DNA of 64,000 nucleotides from Streptomyces roseifaciens (lineage in GTDB: Bacteria > Actinomycetota > Actinomycetes > Streptomycetales > Streptomycetaceae), in assembly GCF_001445655.1 (NCBI RefSeq), contig NZ_LNBE01000003.1, positions 1,222,530 through 1,286,529 of the forward strand. Direction: 5' to 3'. The position numbers were made by a program, and so were the translations under genes. The notes below the pieces were generated by a model. It saw only the letters and a program-made list of their open reading frames with translations, made no database searches and was not told the origin of the DNA. This document shows positions 48,088 to 57,168 of the stretch, piece by piece (the first letter of the stretch is position 1; each line of letters starts with the position of its first letter).

Positions 48088-49428
48088 ATGCCTTCTCAGC
48101 CCCAGCCTCAGCCTTCTCAGCGCTCTCAGCCTTCGGACCGTCAGTCGTCCGCCGACCGCGCCCCGTTCACCCGCTGGCTGCGCGAACACGCCACCACCCT
48201 GACCACCCTGACCACCCTCGACCCCGACGCCCCGCTCGATGACCTGGAGCCGCTGCGGGACCTCATCGGTGACGCCCGCGTCGTCGGCGTCGGCGAGAAC
48301 TCGCACTTCATCCACGAATTCGCCCTCGTGCGCCGGCGCCTCCTGCGCTTCCTCGTCGAGCGCTGCGGCTTCACCGTCCTCGCCTTCGAGTACGGATTCA
48401 GCGAAGCCTTCGCCCTCGACACCTGGGTCGGGGGCGCCGGCCCGGACGACGACCTCGAACGGCTCACCGGAGCGGCGCTCCCCATGGGCATGCAGGAACC
48501 CCTGCACTCGCTGCGCCTGCACAACCGCACGGCGGCCCGGCCCGTACGCTTCGCCGGCATCGACATCCCGGCCGCGGGCGGCTCGCTGCTGCCCGCGCTG
48601 CACCCGGTCGCCGACCACCTCCTCGAGGCCGACCCCGAGTCGCTGCCGCTGGCGGAGACGGCCATCGGCATCGCCGGGCGGTTCGCCGGCGAGTCGGGCG
48701 CCGCCGCGGCGCCCGCGTGGGCTCGCCTGGACGCCACCGAGCAGGACGCCCTCACGGCCGCCCTCGCCCGCCTCCTCGTCCGCTTCCGCGCCACCGAGCC
48801 CCTGCAGGTCGCCCGCACCGGGCGGTACGCCTACGAGGTCGCCCTCCGGCGCCTGGAGGCCGCCTCCCAGGCGGACTACACCATCCGGGCGATGGCCGCC
48901 CTCTTCGCCGGCACCGGGCTCCCGGCCGACACCTCGTCCCGCGAGATCTACATGGCCGGGTCCGTCCTGTGGCACCTGGAACGCGCCGAGCCGGACGCCC
49001 GCGTCGTGCTGATGGCCCACAACGGCCACCTCCAGAAGGAGCCCGTCGCCTTCGACGGATACCCGACGGCCCTGCCCATGGGCCAGTTCCTCCACCGCGC
49101 CCTCGGTGACGACTACTTCGCCCTGGGGGTGTCGTGCGTCGGCGGCCGCACGGCGGAGATGCGGCTGGAGGAGGGTGCCCGGTTCGGCTTCACCGTCGAC
49201 GACACGGAGCTGGAGGCGCCCGAGCCGGGAAGCATCGAGGCCGCCTTCGCCGGTGCCGTTCCGGCCGGCGCCATCGGTCTCGCGGGGCTGCGCTCGGCAC
49301 CCCGGGGCGACGGCATGCCCGACCGGACCCGGATACAGAGCGCGTACATGCACACGCAGGTGTCCGACGCCTTCGACGGGATGCTCTGCGTCCCGTCCTC
49401 CCGGGTGGCCGACGGCATCGACATCTGA
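48088..49428 (+). CDS. Erythromycin esterase-like protein
   Basis: 446 residues. After a Gln/Ser/Pro-rich N-terminal tail the core follows the erythromycin-esterase family: LRDLIGDARVVGVGENSHF, where the Glu/His pair in G-E-x-S/T-H-F belongs to the active site, then GFTVLAFEYGFSEAFALDTW, RFAGIDIPAAGGSL and VVLMAHNGHLQKE, whose His residues are also conserved. EreA/B open macrolide rings, while many relatives act on unknown esters or have a succinoglycan-biosynthesis-like label. Start ATG 48088 follows GAGACGAG. The preceding mini-ORF and hairpin suggest regulated translation. Macrolide hydrolysis is plausible but not shown. Confidence 0.85.
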   Translation: MPSQPQPQPSQRSQPSDRQSSADRAPFTRWLREHATTLTTLTTLDPDAPLDDLEPLRDLIGDARVVGVGENSHFIHEFALVRRRLLRFLVERCGFTVLAFEYGFSEAFALDTWVGGAGPDDDLERLTGAALPMGMQEPLHSLRLHNRTAARPVRFAGIDIPAAGGSLLPALHPVADHLLEADPESLPLAETAIGIAGRFAGESGAAAAPAWARLDATEQDALTAALARLLVRFRATEPLQVARTGRYAYEVALRRLEAASQADYTIRAMAALFAGTGLPADTSSREIYMAGSVLWHLERAEPDARVVLMAHNGHLQKEPVAFDGYPTALPMGQFLHRALGDDYFALGVSCVGGRTAEMRLEEGARFGFTVDDTELEAPEPGSIEAAFAGAVPAGAIGLAGLRSAPRGDGMPDRTRIQSAYMHTQVSDAFDGMLCVPSSRVADGIDI

Positions 49429-49495
49429 CCGCGGCGCCGACATCCGACCGCGGCGTCGGCGTCCGGCGCGTCGGTCGGCGGTAGCCTCTCGCCCT

Positions 49496-49912
49496 GTGAC
49501 ACCTGATCTTGATCACGAGCTGATCGCGGTGGCGGCGGAGCTCGCCGCCACCCGCGCCAAGGGCGACGTGCACACCATGGCGGCGGCCGTCCGCAACCGG
49601 GACGGCCGCATCGCCACGGGCCTCAACGTCTACCACTTCACCGGCGGCCCGTGCGCCGAGCTCGTGGCCGTCGGGGCGGCCGCGGCCGCGGGCTCCTACG
49701 ACCTCACCACCGTCGTCGCCGTCGGCAGCGACAACCGGGGCGTCATGCCGCCGTGCGGCCGCTGCCGCCAGGTCCTCTTCGACTACTTCCCGGGGATCGA
49801 GGTCATCGTCAGGACGGGAACGGGCACAGGTGACGACACCGACGCCTTGCGCGCGGTGCCGGTGCGCGAACTGCTGCCGCACGCCTACGGTTTCGCCGAG
49901 CGCAACCCGTAA
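49496..49912 (+). CDS. Cytidine/blasticidin deaminase-family protein
   Basis: 138 residues from the GTG at 49496. The zinc-binding and catalytic motif appears as GGPCAELVAVGAA (Cys and the proton-shuttle Glu in C-A-E), and the second motif is PPCGRCRQVLFDYFPG with the Cys pair that completes the zinc site. The length fits homotetrameric cytidine deaminases and the closely related blasticidin-S deaminases. A TAGCCT -10 box 8 bases before the GTG suggests a leaderless mRNA. Likely pyrimidine salvage; a drug-deaminating role cannot be excluded. Confidence 0.85.
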   Translation: MTPDLDHELIAVAAELAATRAKGDVHTMAAAVRNRDGRIATGLNVYHFTGGPCAELVAVGAAAAAGSYDLTTVVAVGSDNRGVMPPCGRCRQVLFDYFPGIEVIVRTGTGTGDDTDALRAVPVRELLPHAYGFAERNP

Positions 49913-49927
49913 CGGCAACGGCGCTGA

Positions 49928-50203
49928 TCAGTGGCTCAGGCGCGTCGGGGTGTGCGTGGTCTCCTCGATGTCCACCCCCGCCTTGTCCAGCAGTTGCTCG
50001 GACAGGTCGCGCAGCGCGCGTGCCGCCGCGACCTCCTCGCCGACGCGCTGCTGGGAGGGGTCGGCGGGGTTGCGGTTGCTCCTCCCGACCGCAGTGAAGT
50101 CCGTGCCGTCGTGCATGTGCAGCCGTACCGCCGCCTGCGTCAGCGCGCCGGCCTCGCGGAACTCCATGTCGATGGGGCTTTCGACGATCTTCTCCGTGGT
50201 CAT
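49928..50203 (-). CDS. DUF1876 domain-containing protein
   Basis: 91 residues: MTTEKIVESPIDMEFREAG, then LTQAAVRLHMHDGTDFTAVG, RSNRNPADPSQQRVGEEVAA and ARALRDLSEQLLDKAG. This matches the small dsRBD-like DUF1876 family found in actinobacteria, of unknown function. Its ATG overlaps the stop of the phosphoribosyltransferase gene by one base (TGATG), so the two are co-translated. The same pairing with phosphoribosyltransferase and stress genes is seen in dormancy-type regulons of actinobacteria, which would be an inference here. Confidence 0.85.
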   Translation of the reverse strand: MTTEKIVESPIDMEFREAGALTQAAVRLHMHDGTDFTAVGRSNRNPADPSQQRVGEEVAAARALRDLSEQLLDKAGVDIEETTHTPTRLSH

Positions 50204-50862
50204 CACACACCTCCCGGGTCCGTCACTGCCGCCCTGTTGCGCTCCAGCAGGTCGATCACTTCCTCGTCCGGGGTCTGGGAGAAGTCCTGGTACCACTCGC
50301 CGACCGCGAAGAAGACGGTCGGAGTGCTGAGGCAGACCAGCTCGTCCACCTCCGCGCGGAGCGCCTCCGCCGCGTCCGGCGGCGCCACCGGCTCGGCGAG
50401 CACCACGCGGGCGGCGTCCTGGGCCCGGACCACCCGGCAGGCGGCCGACGCCGTGGCGCCCGTGGCGATGCCGTCGTCGACCACGATCGCCGTGCGGCCC
50501 TGCAGGGGGATGCGCGGGCGGCCGCCGCGGAACCGCTGGGCCTGGCGGACCAGGTTCGCCTCCTCGCGCTGCTGTATCTCGGCCAGGTCGTCCTCGTCCA
50601 CGCGGCCCATCCGGACGATGTCGCTGTGGACGACCCGCACGCCGCCCTCGCCGATGGCGCCGAAGCCCAGCTCCTCGTGGAAGGGCACCCCGAGCTTGCG
50701 CACGAGCACCACGTCCATCGGGGCTCCGAGCGCCTGCGCGACCTCGTAGGCCACGGGCACGCCGCCGCGCGGCAGGCCCAGGACGACGGGGTTCTCGGCG
50801 CGCAGGTGGCCCAGCTGCTCGGCCAGGCGGCGGCCGGCGTCCACGCGATCGCGGAATCTCAT
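50203..50862 (-). CDS. Phosphoribosyltransferase-family protein
   Basis: 219 residues from the ATG at 50862 (AGAGGTGG upstream); a longer frame to 50910 is possible but not needed. The PRPP-binding motif is AIVVDDGIATGATASAAC, with the two acidic residues and the G-A-T-G loop. The flexible loop region is MDVVLVRKLGVPFHEELGFG. This is the large actinobacterial phosphoribosyltransferase-like family, related to predicted erythromycin-esterase/phosphoribosyltransferase fusions, and its substrate is not known. The upstream sequence holds its promoter; the DUF1876 gene follows by overlap. Confidence 0.88.
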   Translation of the reverse strand: MRFRDRVDAGRRLAEQLGHLRAENPVVLGLPRGGVPVAYEVAQALGAPMDVVLVRKLGVPFHEELGFGAIGEGGVRVVHSDIVRMGRVDEDDLAEIQQREEANLVRQAQRFRGGRPRIPLQGRTAIVVDDGIATGATASAACRVVRAQDAARVVLAEPVAPPDAAEALRAEVDELVCLSTPTVFFAVGEWYQDFSQTPDEEVIDLLERNRAAVTDPGGV

Positions 50863-50957
50863 GATCCACCTCTTCTCCCGGGGCTCCGGAGAACGAGGGA
50901 AGCCATACATCCAATATGGTCAGATTCCCGCCGATAGTCCACGCCGGGGCGGGCGGC

Positions 50958-51383
50958 TCAGCCGGCCTCCAGCGCCTCCCGCACGCGCGCCGCCACCTCC
51001 GCCGCCTCCTCGTCCGACGCGTAGCGCCCCCGGGGCCAGAAGAAGCCGCGCAGGCCGTCCTTGCGGTTGCGCGGCACGACGTGCACGTGGAAGTGGGGCA
51101 CCGACTGGCTCACCCGGTTGTTCGCGGCGACGAACGACCCGGCGGCACCCGTCCCGCGCTCCACGGCCCCTGCGATCCGCTGCACCCGGGCGAAGAACGG
51201 CCCCACCTCGTCCGCGGAGAGGTCGGTGAGCGTCTCGGCGTGCCGCCGGGGCACCACCAGCACGTGACCGGGGAAGAGCGGCCTCGAGTCCAGGAAGGCG
51301 ACCGCCGTCCCGTCCTCGAAGACCCGGTGGGCGGCCGTCCCGCCTCCGGCGATCGCACAGAAGATGCAGGCAGCCTCGTCCAT
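50958..51383 (-). CDS. HIT-family hydrolase
   Basis: 141 residues from the ATG at 51383 after a GGGGG site. The N-terminal Cys pair (CIFCAIAGG) and the histidine triad HFHVHVVPR (about residues 94-102) are diagnostic; the second His of the triad is the nucleophile. RPLFPGHVLVVPRRHAETL is the conserved nucleotide-binding strand. Family members hydrolyse adenosine phosphoramidates or dinucleoside polyphosphates. It stands alone on the minus strand, divergent from the DUF72 gene. Confidence 0.92.
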   Translation of the reverse strand: MDEAACIFCAIAGGGTAAHRVFEDGTAVAFLDSRPLFPGHVLVVPRRHAETLTDLSADEVGPFFARVQRIAGAVERGTGAAGSFVAANNRVSQSVPHFHVHVVPRNRKDGLRGFFWPRGRYASDEEAAEVAARVREALEAG

Positions 51384-51508
51384 GCCCCCAGTCAACCGCA
51401 GCCACCGGCCCCGGCCGGCCGGCGCACCGCCGATCCGCCACACCGCCGATCCGGCGTTCCTCGCGGCCCGCCCGTGAGGCGCCCGGGGACCCGGGGCAGG
51501 GATCACCC

Positions 51509-52273
51509 ATGCCCCTCCACGTCGGCACCTCGGGCTGGCAGTACAAGGACTGGCGCGGCGTCCTCTACCCGGACGGCTGCCCGCAGCGGCTGTGGCTGGA
51601 GGAGTACGCGAGTCGGTTCGCCACCGTCGAGAACAACAACGCCTTCTACCGGCTGCCGCCGCCCGGGACCTTCGGCGACTGGCACGACCGCACCCCCGCG
51701 GACTTCGTCATGGCGGTCAAGGCCAGCCGCTACCTGACCCACATCAAACGCCTCCGCGACCCACAGGAGCCGGTCGGGCGGCTGATGCGGCACGCCGCCG
51801 CGCTCGGCGACCGGCTCGGCCCCGTCCTGCTCCAGCTGCCGCCCACCCTGCGCGCCGACCCCGGCCTCCTGGACACCGCGCTGGGCTGCTTCCCCGACGG
51901 CGTCCGCGTGGCCGTCGAGCCCCGCCACGACTCCTGGTGGACCGACGAGGTCCGCGCCGTGCTGCGGGGCCACGGCGCCGCACTGTGCTGGGCCGACCAC
52001 GGTTCCCGGCCCATCACCCCGCTGTGGCGGACGGCCCCCTGGGGATACGTGCGCTTCCACAGCGGGCGAGCCCGGCCCTGGCCGCGCTACGGCCGGGCGG
52101 CGCTCGCGAGCTGGGCCGGGCGCATCGCCGACACCTGGCCCGACCGGGCCCACGTCTACGCCTACTTCAACAACGACCCCGGGGGAGCGGCCGTCCACGA
52201 CGCGGTCGCCTTCGCCCGTACCGCCGCCCGCCTGGGGCGCACGGTGAGCCGCACTCCGGATACGCACGCCTGA
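51509..52273 (+). CDS. DUF72 domain-containing protein
   Basis: 254 residues. The start LHVGTSGWQYKDWRGVLYP and the next VENNNAFYRLPPPGTFGDW are diagnostic for DUF72, a TIM-barrel-like family related to UPF0759. The conserved LQLPPTLRADPGLLDTALG and EPRHDSWWTDEV regions follow, and the tail has YFNNDPGGAAVHDA. Biochemical role unknown; some relatives sit near DNA repair genes. ATG is preceded by CAGGGA 7 bases upstream. Likely monocistronic, with the kinase gene about 140 bases downstream. Confidence 0.9.
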   Translation: MPLHVGTSGWQYKDWRGVLYPDGCPQRLWLEEYASRFATVENNNAFYRLPPPGTFGDWHDRTPADFVMAVKASRYLTHIKRLRDPQEPVGRLMRHAAALGDRLGPVLLQLPPTLRADPGLLDTALGCFPDGVRVAVEPRHDSWWTDEVRAVLRGHGAALCWADHGSRPITPLWRTAPWGYVRFHSGRARPWPRYGRAALASWAGRIADTWPDRAHVYAYFNNDPGGAAVHDAVAFARTAARLGRTVSRTPDTHA

Positions 52274-52414
52274 GCCCGCACCGATGCGCCGTACACCCCG
52301 CTTCCGGCGGCCGCGGAACCGGGAACGCCGGACGGGGCTGCCCCGTCCCAGCCAGTGTGGCCCGAAACGCGCACGGCTGGGGGTGCCGTGCGTACGGGGA
52401 GGGGGGCGCACGGC

Positions 52415-54076
52415 GTGGACGGCGAGCAGCAGCGACATCGCTTACTGGCCGGGCGGTACCGGCTCATCGACCAACTGGGCAGCGGCGGCATGGGCGTGGT
52501 CTGGCGCGCCGTCGACGAGCTCCTCGACCGGGAGGTCGCCGCCAAGGAGGTCCGGGCCCCGGAGCACCTGCGCGAGCACGACGTCCGCGTCCTCTACGCA
52601 CGCCTGAAGCAGGAGGCCCGCGCAGCCGCCCGCGTCAGCCACCCCAACGTGATCACCGTCCACGACGTGGTCGAGCAGGAGGGCCGCCCGTGGATCGTCA
52701 TGGAGCTCGTCCGCGGCCGGTCGCTCGCCGAGATCCTGCAGCACGAGGGCGTGCTCACGCCCAAGGAGGCAGCCAAGGTCGGCTCGATGGTGCTGCAGGC
52801 CCTGCGCAGCGCGCACTCCTCCGGCGTCCTGCACCGTGACGTCAAACCGGCCAACGTCCTGCTGGAGCCCAGCGGACGGGTCGTGCTGACCGACTTCGGC
52901 ATCGCCCTCGTGGAGGGCTCCGGCACCCTCACCCGCACCGGCGACCTCGTCGGCTCGCCCGACTACCTGGCGCCCGAGCGCGCCCTGGGACAGCGGCCCG
53001 GCACCCCGTCGGACCTGTGGTCGCTGGGCGCCACGCTGTACGCGGCGGTCGAGGGAGTCTCGCCCTTCCGCCGTACGTCGGCGCTCAGCACCCTGCACGC
53101 CGTCGTCCAGGACGAACTGCCCACACCGCGGCGCGCCGGGCCCCTCATCCCGCTCCTCGAAGGGCTCCTCCGCAAGGACCCGCAGACCCGCATGGGATCG
53201 ACCGAGGCACAGCGCCTGCTGGACGCCGTCGCCTCCGGCCGGACGCTCACGCAGCCCGACCTGGCGGGCCCGGAGCCCGCCGGATACGTACCCACTGCGC
53301 GCGCCACGCCCACCCCGCAGCCTCCTCCGCCCACCGACCCCAGGACCACCTACGGCTCGGGCTACGCGTACGGCTCCGGAGCCCGCCCGCACGGGGGGCC
53401 GGCGCCGTCGGGCGCACGCGCGGGGACGCCGTCGGCCGCACCCGGAGGGAGGTCGCCCGGCCCACCTGTCGGGACGCCGTCCGGCACACCTTCCGGGACC
53501 CCATCCGGCGCGCCCGCCGGGATGCCGTCCGGCACGCCCGGTGGTGCAGTCAGGAGCCCGGCCTACGGATATCCGGTGCCCGCACCAGGACTGGCGCACG
53601 CCCCTTTCCCGACGCCGACTCCCGTTCCGAACCCCGCCCCGAACCCCGCCCCGAACCCGGTTCCGAACCTGGCCCCGAACCCGGCGCCTGCCTCAGCCCC
53701 CGGCCCGGCCCCGGCCCCCGGCCCCGGCACCCCGCGTCGCGGCTGGCCCGTTTACCTTGGCCCGCTGCTGGCGCTGCTCCTCATCGTGGGCGGCACCGTG
53801 GCCGGGGTCCTTGCCGCCGGCGGGCCGGGGAATCAGGACGACGGACATCAGCCGGGCGGCGGGACCACGGGGACCGCGCGCCCTCCGGACAACTCCCCTA
53901 CGCCCGACGGCTCGGGCGGTACCGGTGAGTCCGGCGAACCGGGGACGCCCTCGCCGCACCCCAGCCCGTCGGGCCACGCGACGGACCCTGCGACGACCTA
54001 TCCCACCACCGAACCCACGAAGAACCCGCCCGGTACGTGCAACGGGGGCTGGGTCACGAAGTGCGCAACACGCTGA
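52415..54076 (+). CDS. Membrane-anchored Ser/Thr protein kinase
   Basis: 553 residues from the GTG at 52415, chosen for the GGGGAGGGGGG site upstream. Kinase domain about 15-270: Gly loop LGSGGMGVVWRA, Lys in EVAAKEVRAPE, catalytic loop LHRDVKPANVLLE, DFG in TDFGIALVEG and an activation segment with Thr (LTRTGDLVGSPDYLAPE). A long Pro/Gly/Ser-rich linker contains repeats of GTPSG and NPAPNPAP. One membrane segment (LGPLLALLLIVGGTVAGVLA) leaves an extracytoplasmic Thr/Pro-rich tail of about 80 residues. No PASTA domain. Just downstream lie a lipoprotein and a TerD-domain protein, likely partners or substrates. Confidence 0.93.
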   Translation: MDGEQQRHRLLAGRYRLIDQLGSGGMGVVWRAVDELLDREVAAKEVRAPEHLREHDVRVLYARLKQEARAAARVSHPNVITVHDVVEQEGRPWIVMELVRGRSLAEILQHEGVLTPKEAAKVGSMVLQALRSAHSSGVLHRDVKPANVLLEPSGRVVLTDFGIALVEGSGTLTRTGDLVGSPDYLAPERALGQRPGTPSDLWSLGATLYAAVEGVSPFRRTSALSTLHAVVQDELPTPRRAGPLIPLLEGLLRKDPQTRMGSTEAQRLLDAVASGRTLTQPDLAGPEPAGYVPTARATPTPQPPPPTDPRTTYGSGYAYGSGARPHGGPAPSGARAGTPSAAPGGRSPGPPVGTPSGTPSGTPSGAPAGMPSGTPGGAVRSPAYGYPVPAPGLAHAPFPTPTPVPNPAPNPAPNPVPNLAPNPAPASAPGPAPAPGPGTPRRGWPVYLGPLLALLLIVGGTVAGVLAAGGPGNQDDGHQPGGGTTGTARPPDNSPTPDGSGGTGESGEPGTPSPHPSPSGHATDPATTYPTTEPTKNPPGTCNGGWVTKCATR

Positions 54077-54134
54077 CGAGAAAGAACAACTGACGAGAAA
54101 GAACAAACGGCAAGGAACAAACAACAAGGAACAA
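54074..54134 (+). repeat. AT-rich direct repeats between kinase and lipoprotein genes
   Basis: TGACGAGAAAGAACAA occurs at 54074-54089 and again at 54091-54106; the first copy contains the kinase stop codon. CAAGGAACAA follows twice (54111-54120, 54125-54134). The purine/A-rich 60 bases stand out from the GC-rich surroundings. They could be unstructured mRNA that eases translation of the next gene, or a slippage product. GGGGGG before 54157 serves as the ribosome binding site. Confidence 0.75.
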
Positions 54135-54156
54135 CCGGCTTTCGGGGGGTATACAC

Positions 54157-55755
54157 ATGCAGCTGGTGTCCGATCCGTTCCGGGAGAGGCGGCGGGAATC
54201 CGCCCGGCCCCGGACCCGGCGTGCGCTGTCACGGCGCCGCCGGATCCAGGCCGTCGCCCTCTTCACCGTGCCCGTGTTGATAGGCGGCGCGAGTCTCGCC
54301 GGGTGCGGTTCATCGGGGAAGAACAAAGCGGTCAAACTGGTCCTGGAAGCAGTGGGGGAAGCCGGAGCCTTCCCGTTCACCGAACACCCGGACACCGACC
54401 TGCGGAACGTCGTCTCCGCCTCCCCCGGCGGGGGCGAGTGGCAGGGCGACGCGCGGGGCGCGTTCGGCGGGGTCCAGGGCACCACGCGGTGCGACAAGGC
54501 CTCGCTGATCAAGCAGATCACCGAGGACCCCGACAAGGCCCGGGCCTGGGCGGCGGTGAAGAAGATCGACGAGGGCAGCATCGGCGAGTACATCAACAAA
54601 CTCACCGAGACCTACCTGGAGTTCGACACGCTCGTCAAGAACCACGACTTCCGGGACGGCGAGGCGGCCGAATACCTGTCGGTGCTGCAGAAGGGCGTGC
54701 TCGTCCTCGTGGACGACTACACCGCGCCCGCCGTCAAGTGCAACTGCGGCAATCCGCTGGAGGAGCCGGACCGCGCGGTGGACGTGAAGGAGGCGTCGTA
54801 CTCGGGCACCCGCTGGAAGTCGTTCTCCACCACGGAGGTCACCGTCATCAAGGCCCGCACCAAGGAACAGGGCCCGGTGAAGCAACTGCCGCTGGTCGAC
54901 CCGTTCCAGGGCGAAAAGGCCTTCGACCGCAGCGTCGGCAGTGACGGGAGCAAGGACAGCAAGCCCTTCCGGTGGGATCCGCCGAAGACGCGCCCCACTC
55001 CGGGCACGGGCGGGACCTCGGTGCCGTCCGGCGGTCAGGGCAAGTCCTCGTCCCCGGCGGCCGGTTCGCCCGGTGCGGGTTCGCCCGGCGCGGGCTCGTC
55101 CGGCCCGGGTTCGTCCGGCGCCGGGTCCGGGGATCCGTCGGGCGGTTCCTCGGCGCAGGGAGTCCCGGGCAGCGGGTCGCCCTCGGGGGCAAGTGCCGGG
55201 TCCGGCACGGGCGGTTCGTCGCAGTCGCGCAAGCCGGGCAGCGCGGTACCCGGAACGGGTCGGCCGACGCCCTCGCGGACCAAGCCTCCGGTCACCACCC
55301 CGTCGAGGGCGGTCGTACCGCCCACGACGTCCAAGCCGGTGACGCCGACCGCCACCAGGCCGGTCGTGCCGGCCTCGCCCAAGCCCGTGACACCGACGGC
55401 GGCCAAGCCGGTGACGCCCACGGCTGCCCGCCCGGTGACGCCCACTGCGGTGAAACCGGTGACGCCCACGGCTGTGCGCCCCGTGACGCCTACCGCCGTG
55501 CGCCCTGTGACGCCCACGGCGGCAAAGCCGGTGACACCGACCGCCGCCAAGCCGGTGACCCCGACCGCAGCCAGGCCCGTAGCCCCCACGGCCGCCAAGC
55601 CCGTCGCACCCACCGCGGCCAGGCCCGTGGCGCCGACCGCCGCCAAGCCCGTCCCCCCGACCGCCGCCAAACCCGACGCGCCCACGCATCGCCCACCGGC
55701 CACCGGGCCGAAACCCCCGCCGGCCACCCACGCACCTGCACCCCAACCCTCCTGA
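54157..55755 (+). CDS. Secreted lipoprotein with Pro-rich octapeptide repeat tail (DUF6777-like)
   Basis: 532 residues. An Arg-rich N-terminus ([19 protein letters not shown]) precedes a hydrophobic core and the lipobox LAGC (Cys about 50), so it should be a lipid-anchored exported protein; the RR cluster may allow Tat export. The folded part, about 55-270, has [13 protein letters not shown] with two Cys and ends before RWDPP. A Gly/Ser/Pro-rich linker and then 13 copies of an 8-residue unit PTA(A/V)(K/R)PV(T/A) form a rigid, wall-spanning-type tail. The fold resembles lipoproteins that accompany Streptomyces kinase/TerD genes; the DUF6777 name is from memory. Role unknown. Confidence 0.82.
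   Translation: MQLVSDPFRERRRESARPRTRRALSRRRRIQAVALFTVPVLIGGASLAGCGSSGKNKAVKLVLEAVGEAGAFPFTEHPDTDLRNVVSASPGGGEWQGDARGAFGGVQGTTRCDKASLIKQITEDPDKARAWAAVKKIDEGSIGEYINKLTETYLEFDTLVKNHDFRDGEAAEYLSVLQKGVLVLVDDYTAPAVKCNCGNPLEEPDRAVDVKEASYSGTRWKSFSTTEVTVIKARTKEQGPVKQLPLVDPFQGEKAFDRSVGSDGSKDSKPFRWDPPKTRPTPGTGGTSVPSGGQGKSSSPAAGSPGAGSPGAGSSGPGSSGAGSGDPSGGSSAQGVPGSGSPSGASAGSGTGGSSQSRKPGSAVPGTGRPTPSRTKPPVTTPSRAVVPPTTSKPVTPTATRPVVPASPKPVTPTAAKPVTPTAARPVTPTAVKPVTPTAVRPVTPTAVRPVTPTAAKPVTPTAAKPVTPTAARPVAPTAAKPVAPTAARPVAPTAAKPVPPTAAKPDAPTHRPPATGPKPPPATHAPAPQPS
55330..55680 (+). repeat. 24-bp tandem repeats encoding PTAxKPVT octapeptides
   Basis: Thirteen near-identical 24-bp units encode PTA(A/V/T)(K/R)PV(T/A/P), with variation mainly at third codon positions and the K/R alternation. 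The array fills most of the C-terminal tail of the lipoprotein. Copy number should vary between strains by recombination. Confidence 0.9.
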
Positions 55756-55766
55756 TCCACGGCAAG

Positions 55767-55801
55767 CAGGGACAAACGGCCGTCACGGTACGTTGTCCCT
55801 G
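55767..55801 (+). promoter_or_regulatory. Inverted repeat between the lipoprotein and TerA-like genes
   Basis: CAGGGACAA at 55767-55775 and TTGTCCCTG at 55793-55801 form a perfect 9-bp inverted repeat around a 17-base centre, 12 bases past the lipoprotein stop. It may be a weak terminator or a regulator site, since CATATACAGG (a possible -10 box) follows 17 bases later, before the ATG at 55836. Confidence 0.45.
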
Positions 55802-55835
55802 CAAGCAAGAGGCCGTCCATATACAGGGGTGCAGC

Positions 55836-57155
55836 ATGGGGATGATGAAAGGTGCCAATGTCCGGGTTCCGGCGCCGGCGGTGCGGGTCGAGCTGGGGTG
55901 GCACGCGGCTCCCGGGGTGCCGGACGTCGACGCCTCCGCCCTGCTGCTCGTGGGCGGCAGAGTCCGCTCGGACGCGGACCTCGTCTTCTACAACCAGGCG
56001 GTGCACCCCTCGGGCGCGGTCCGTCACGAGGGCAAGAAGCCGGCGGGAGCCGGTGTGACGACCGACAGTCTCACCGTGGACCTCGCCGCGGTCGAGCCCG
56101 CCGTCGAGACCGTGGTGCTCGCCGCCTCGGCCGACGGCGGGGCCTTCGGGCAGGTGCCCGGCCTGCACATCCGCGTCATGGACGCCTCCGCCGGTACGGA
56201 GCTCGCGCGGTTCGACAGCACCGACGCCACGGTCGAGACGGCCTTCGTCCTGGGCGAGCTCTACCGGCGCCAGGGCGAGTGGAAGTTCCGGGCGGTGGGC
56301 CAGGGCTACAGCAGCGGCCTGCAGGGCCTGGCGACCGACTTCGGCATCACCGTCGACGAGCCCCAGGCGGCCGCCGTACCGGCCCCGGCGCCCGCCCCCG
56401 CCTCGCACTCCGTCGCGGCCGCCATACCGGCGCCGCCCGTCCAGGCGCCCGCGGCGCCGCCCGTGCAGCCGGTCGCCCCGCCGCCCCCGCCCGTGGCGCC
56501 GCCCGCGCCCCAGCCGGTGCGCCTGACGAAGGTCACGCTCACCAAGGAATCGCCGACGGTCTCGCTCACCAAGCAGGGCGGCACGTCCGGTTCGCTGCGC
56601 GTCAACCTCAACTGGGGCGTGCAGAAGCAGTTCAAGGGGTGGGCCCACAAGTTCGGCAAGGCGATGGCCATGCACTCGGACCTGGACCTGGACCTCGGGT
56701 GCCTCTTCGAGCTGCGCGACGGCTCCAAGGGCGTGGTGCAGGCGCTGGGCAACTCCTTCGGGTCGCTGCACAGCCCGCCGTTCATCCAGCTCGACGGCGA
56801 CGACCGCACGGGCGCGGTCGAGGCCGGTGAGAACCTCACCGTCAACCTCGACCACATCGCCGACTTCCGGCGCATCCTCGTCTTCGTGACGATCTACGAG
56901 GGCGCCCGGAGCTTCGCCGGGCTCCACGCCACGGTCACGCTGCAGCCGCAGCACGGCGCCCCCGTCGACTTCTCGCTCGACGAGTGCACCGTGCTCTCCA
57001 ACGTCTGCGCGCTGGCCCTCATCACCAACAACAACGGGGACCTCGTCGTCCAGCGCGAGGCCCGCTACCTGGTGCCGGACCGCGGAGTCAGCCCGCAGCG
57101 CACGCTCGACCACGCGTACGGCTGGGGCATGAACTGGACGCCGGGCCGCAAGTGA
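55836..57155 (+). CDS. TerA-like tellurium-resistance/stress protein (two TerD-type domains)
   Basis: 439 residues from the ATG at 55836. The N-terminal TerD domain has [40 protein letters not shown] and [21 protein letters not shown] Pro/Ala/Val-rich linker (about residues 180-230) leads to a second domain of the TerA type, [40 protein letters not shown] and [20 protein letters not shown]. The acidic D-x-D pattern in DLDLDLGC is the calcium-binding motif of this family. TerD-type proteins form membrane-associated stress or phage-exclusion assemblies. It belongs with the kinase and lipoprotein upstream; other ter genes are not in the window. Confidence 0.9.
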   Translation: MGMMKGANVRVPAPAVRVELGWHAAPGVPDVDASALLLVGGRVRSDADLVFYNQAVHPSGAVRHEGKKPAGAGVTTDSLTVDLAAVEPAVETVVLAASADGGAFGQVPGLHIRVMDASAGTELARFDSTDATVETAFVLGELYRRQGEWKFRAVGQGYSSGLQGLATDFGITVDEPQAAAVPAPAPAPASHSVAAAIPAPPVQAPAAPPVQPVAPPPPPVAPPAPQPVRLTKVTLTKESPTVSLTKQGGTSGSLRVNLNWGVQKQFKGWAHKFGKAMAMHSDLDLDLGCLFELRDGSKGVVQALGNSFGSLHSPPFIQLDGDDRTGAVEAGENLTVNLDHIADFRRILVFVTIYEGARSFAGLHATVTLQPQHGAPVDFSLDECTVLSNVCALALITNNNGDLVVQREARYLVPDRGVSPQRTLDHAYGWGMNWTPGRK

Positions 57156-57168
57156 CCGGCGGGGGCGC

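Noticed and set aside
47971..49443. Long open frame on the minus strand opposite the erythromycin-esterase-like gene
   Set aside because: Its translation is Gly/Val/Arg-rich without motifs and mirrors the codon bias of the plus-strand gene, so it is a GC shadow. The same holds for the long minus-strand frames over 7-9 kb and 54-57 kb.
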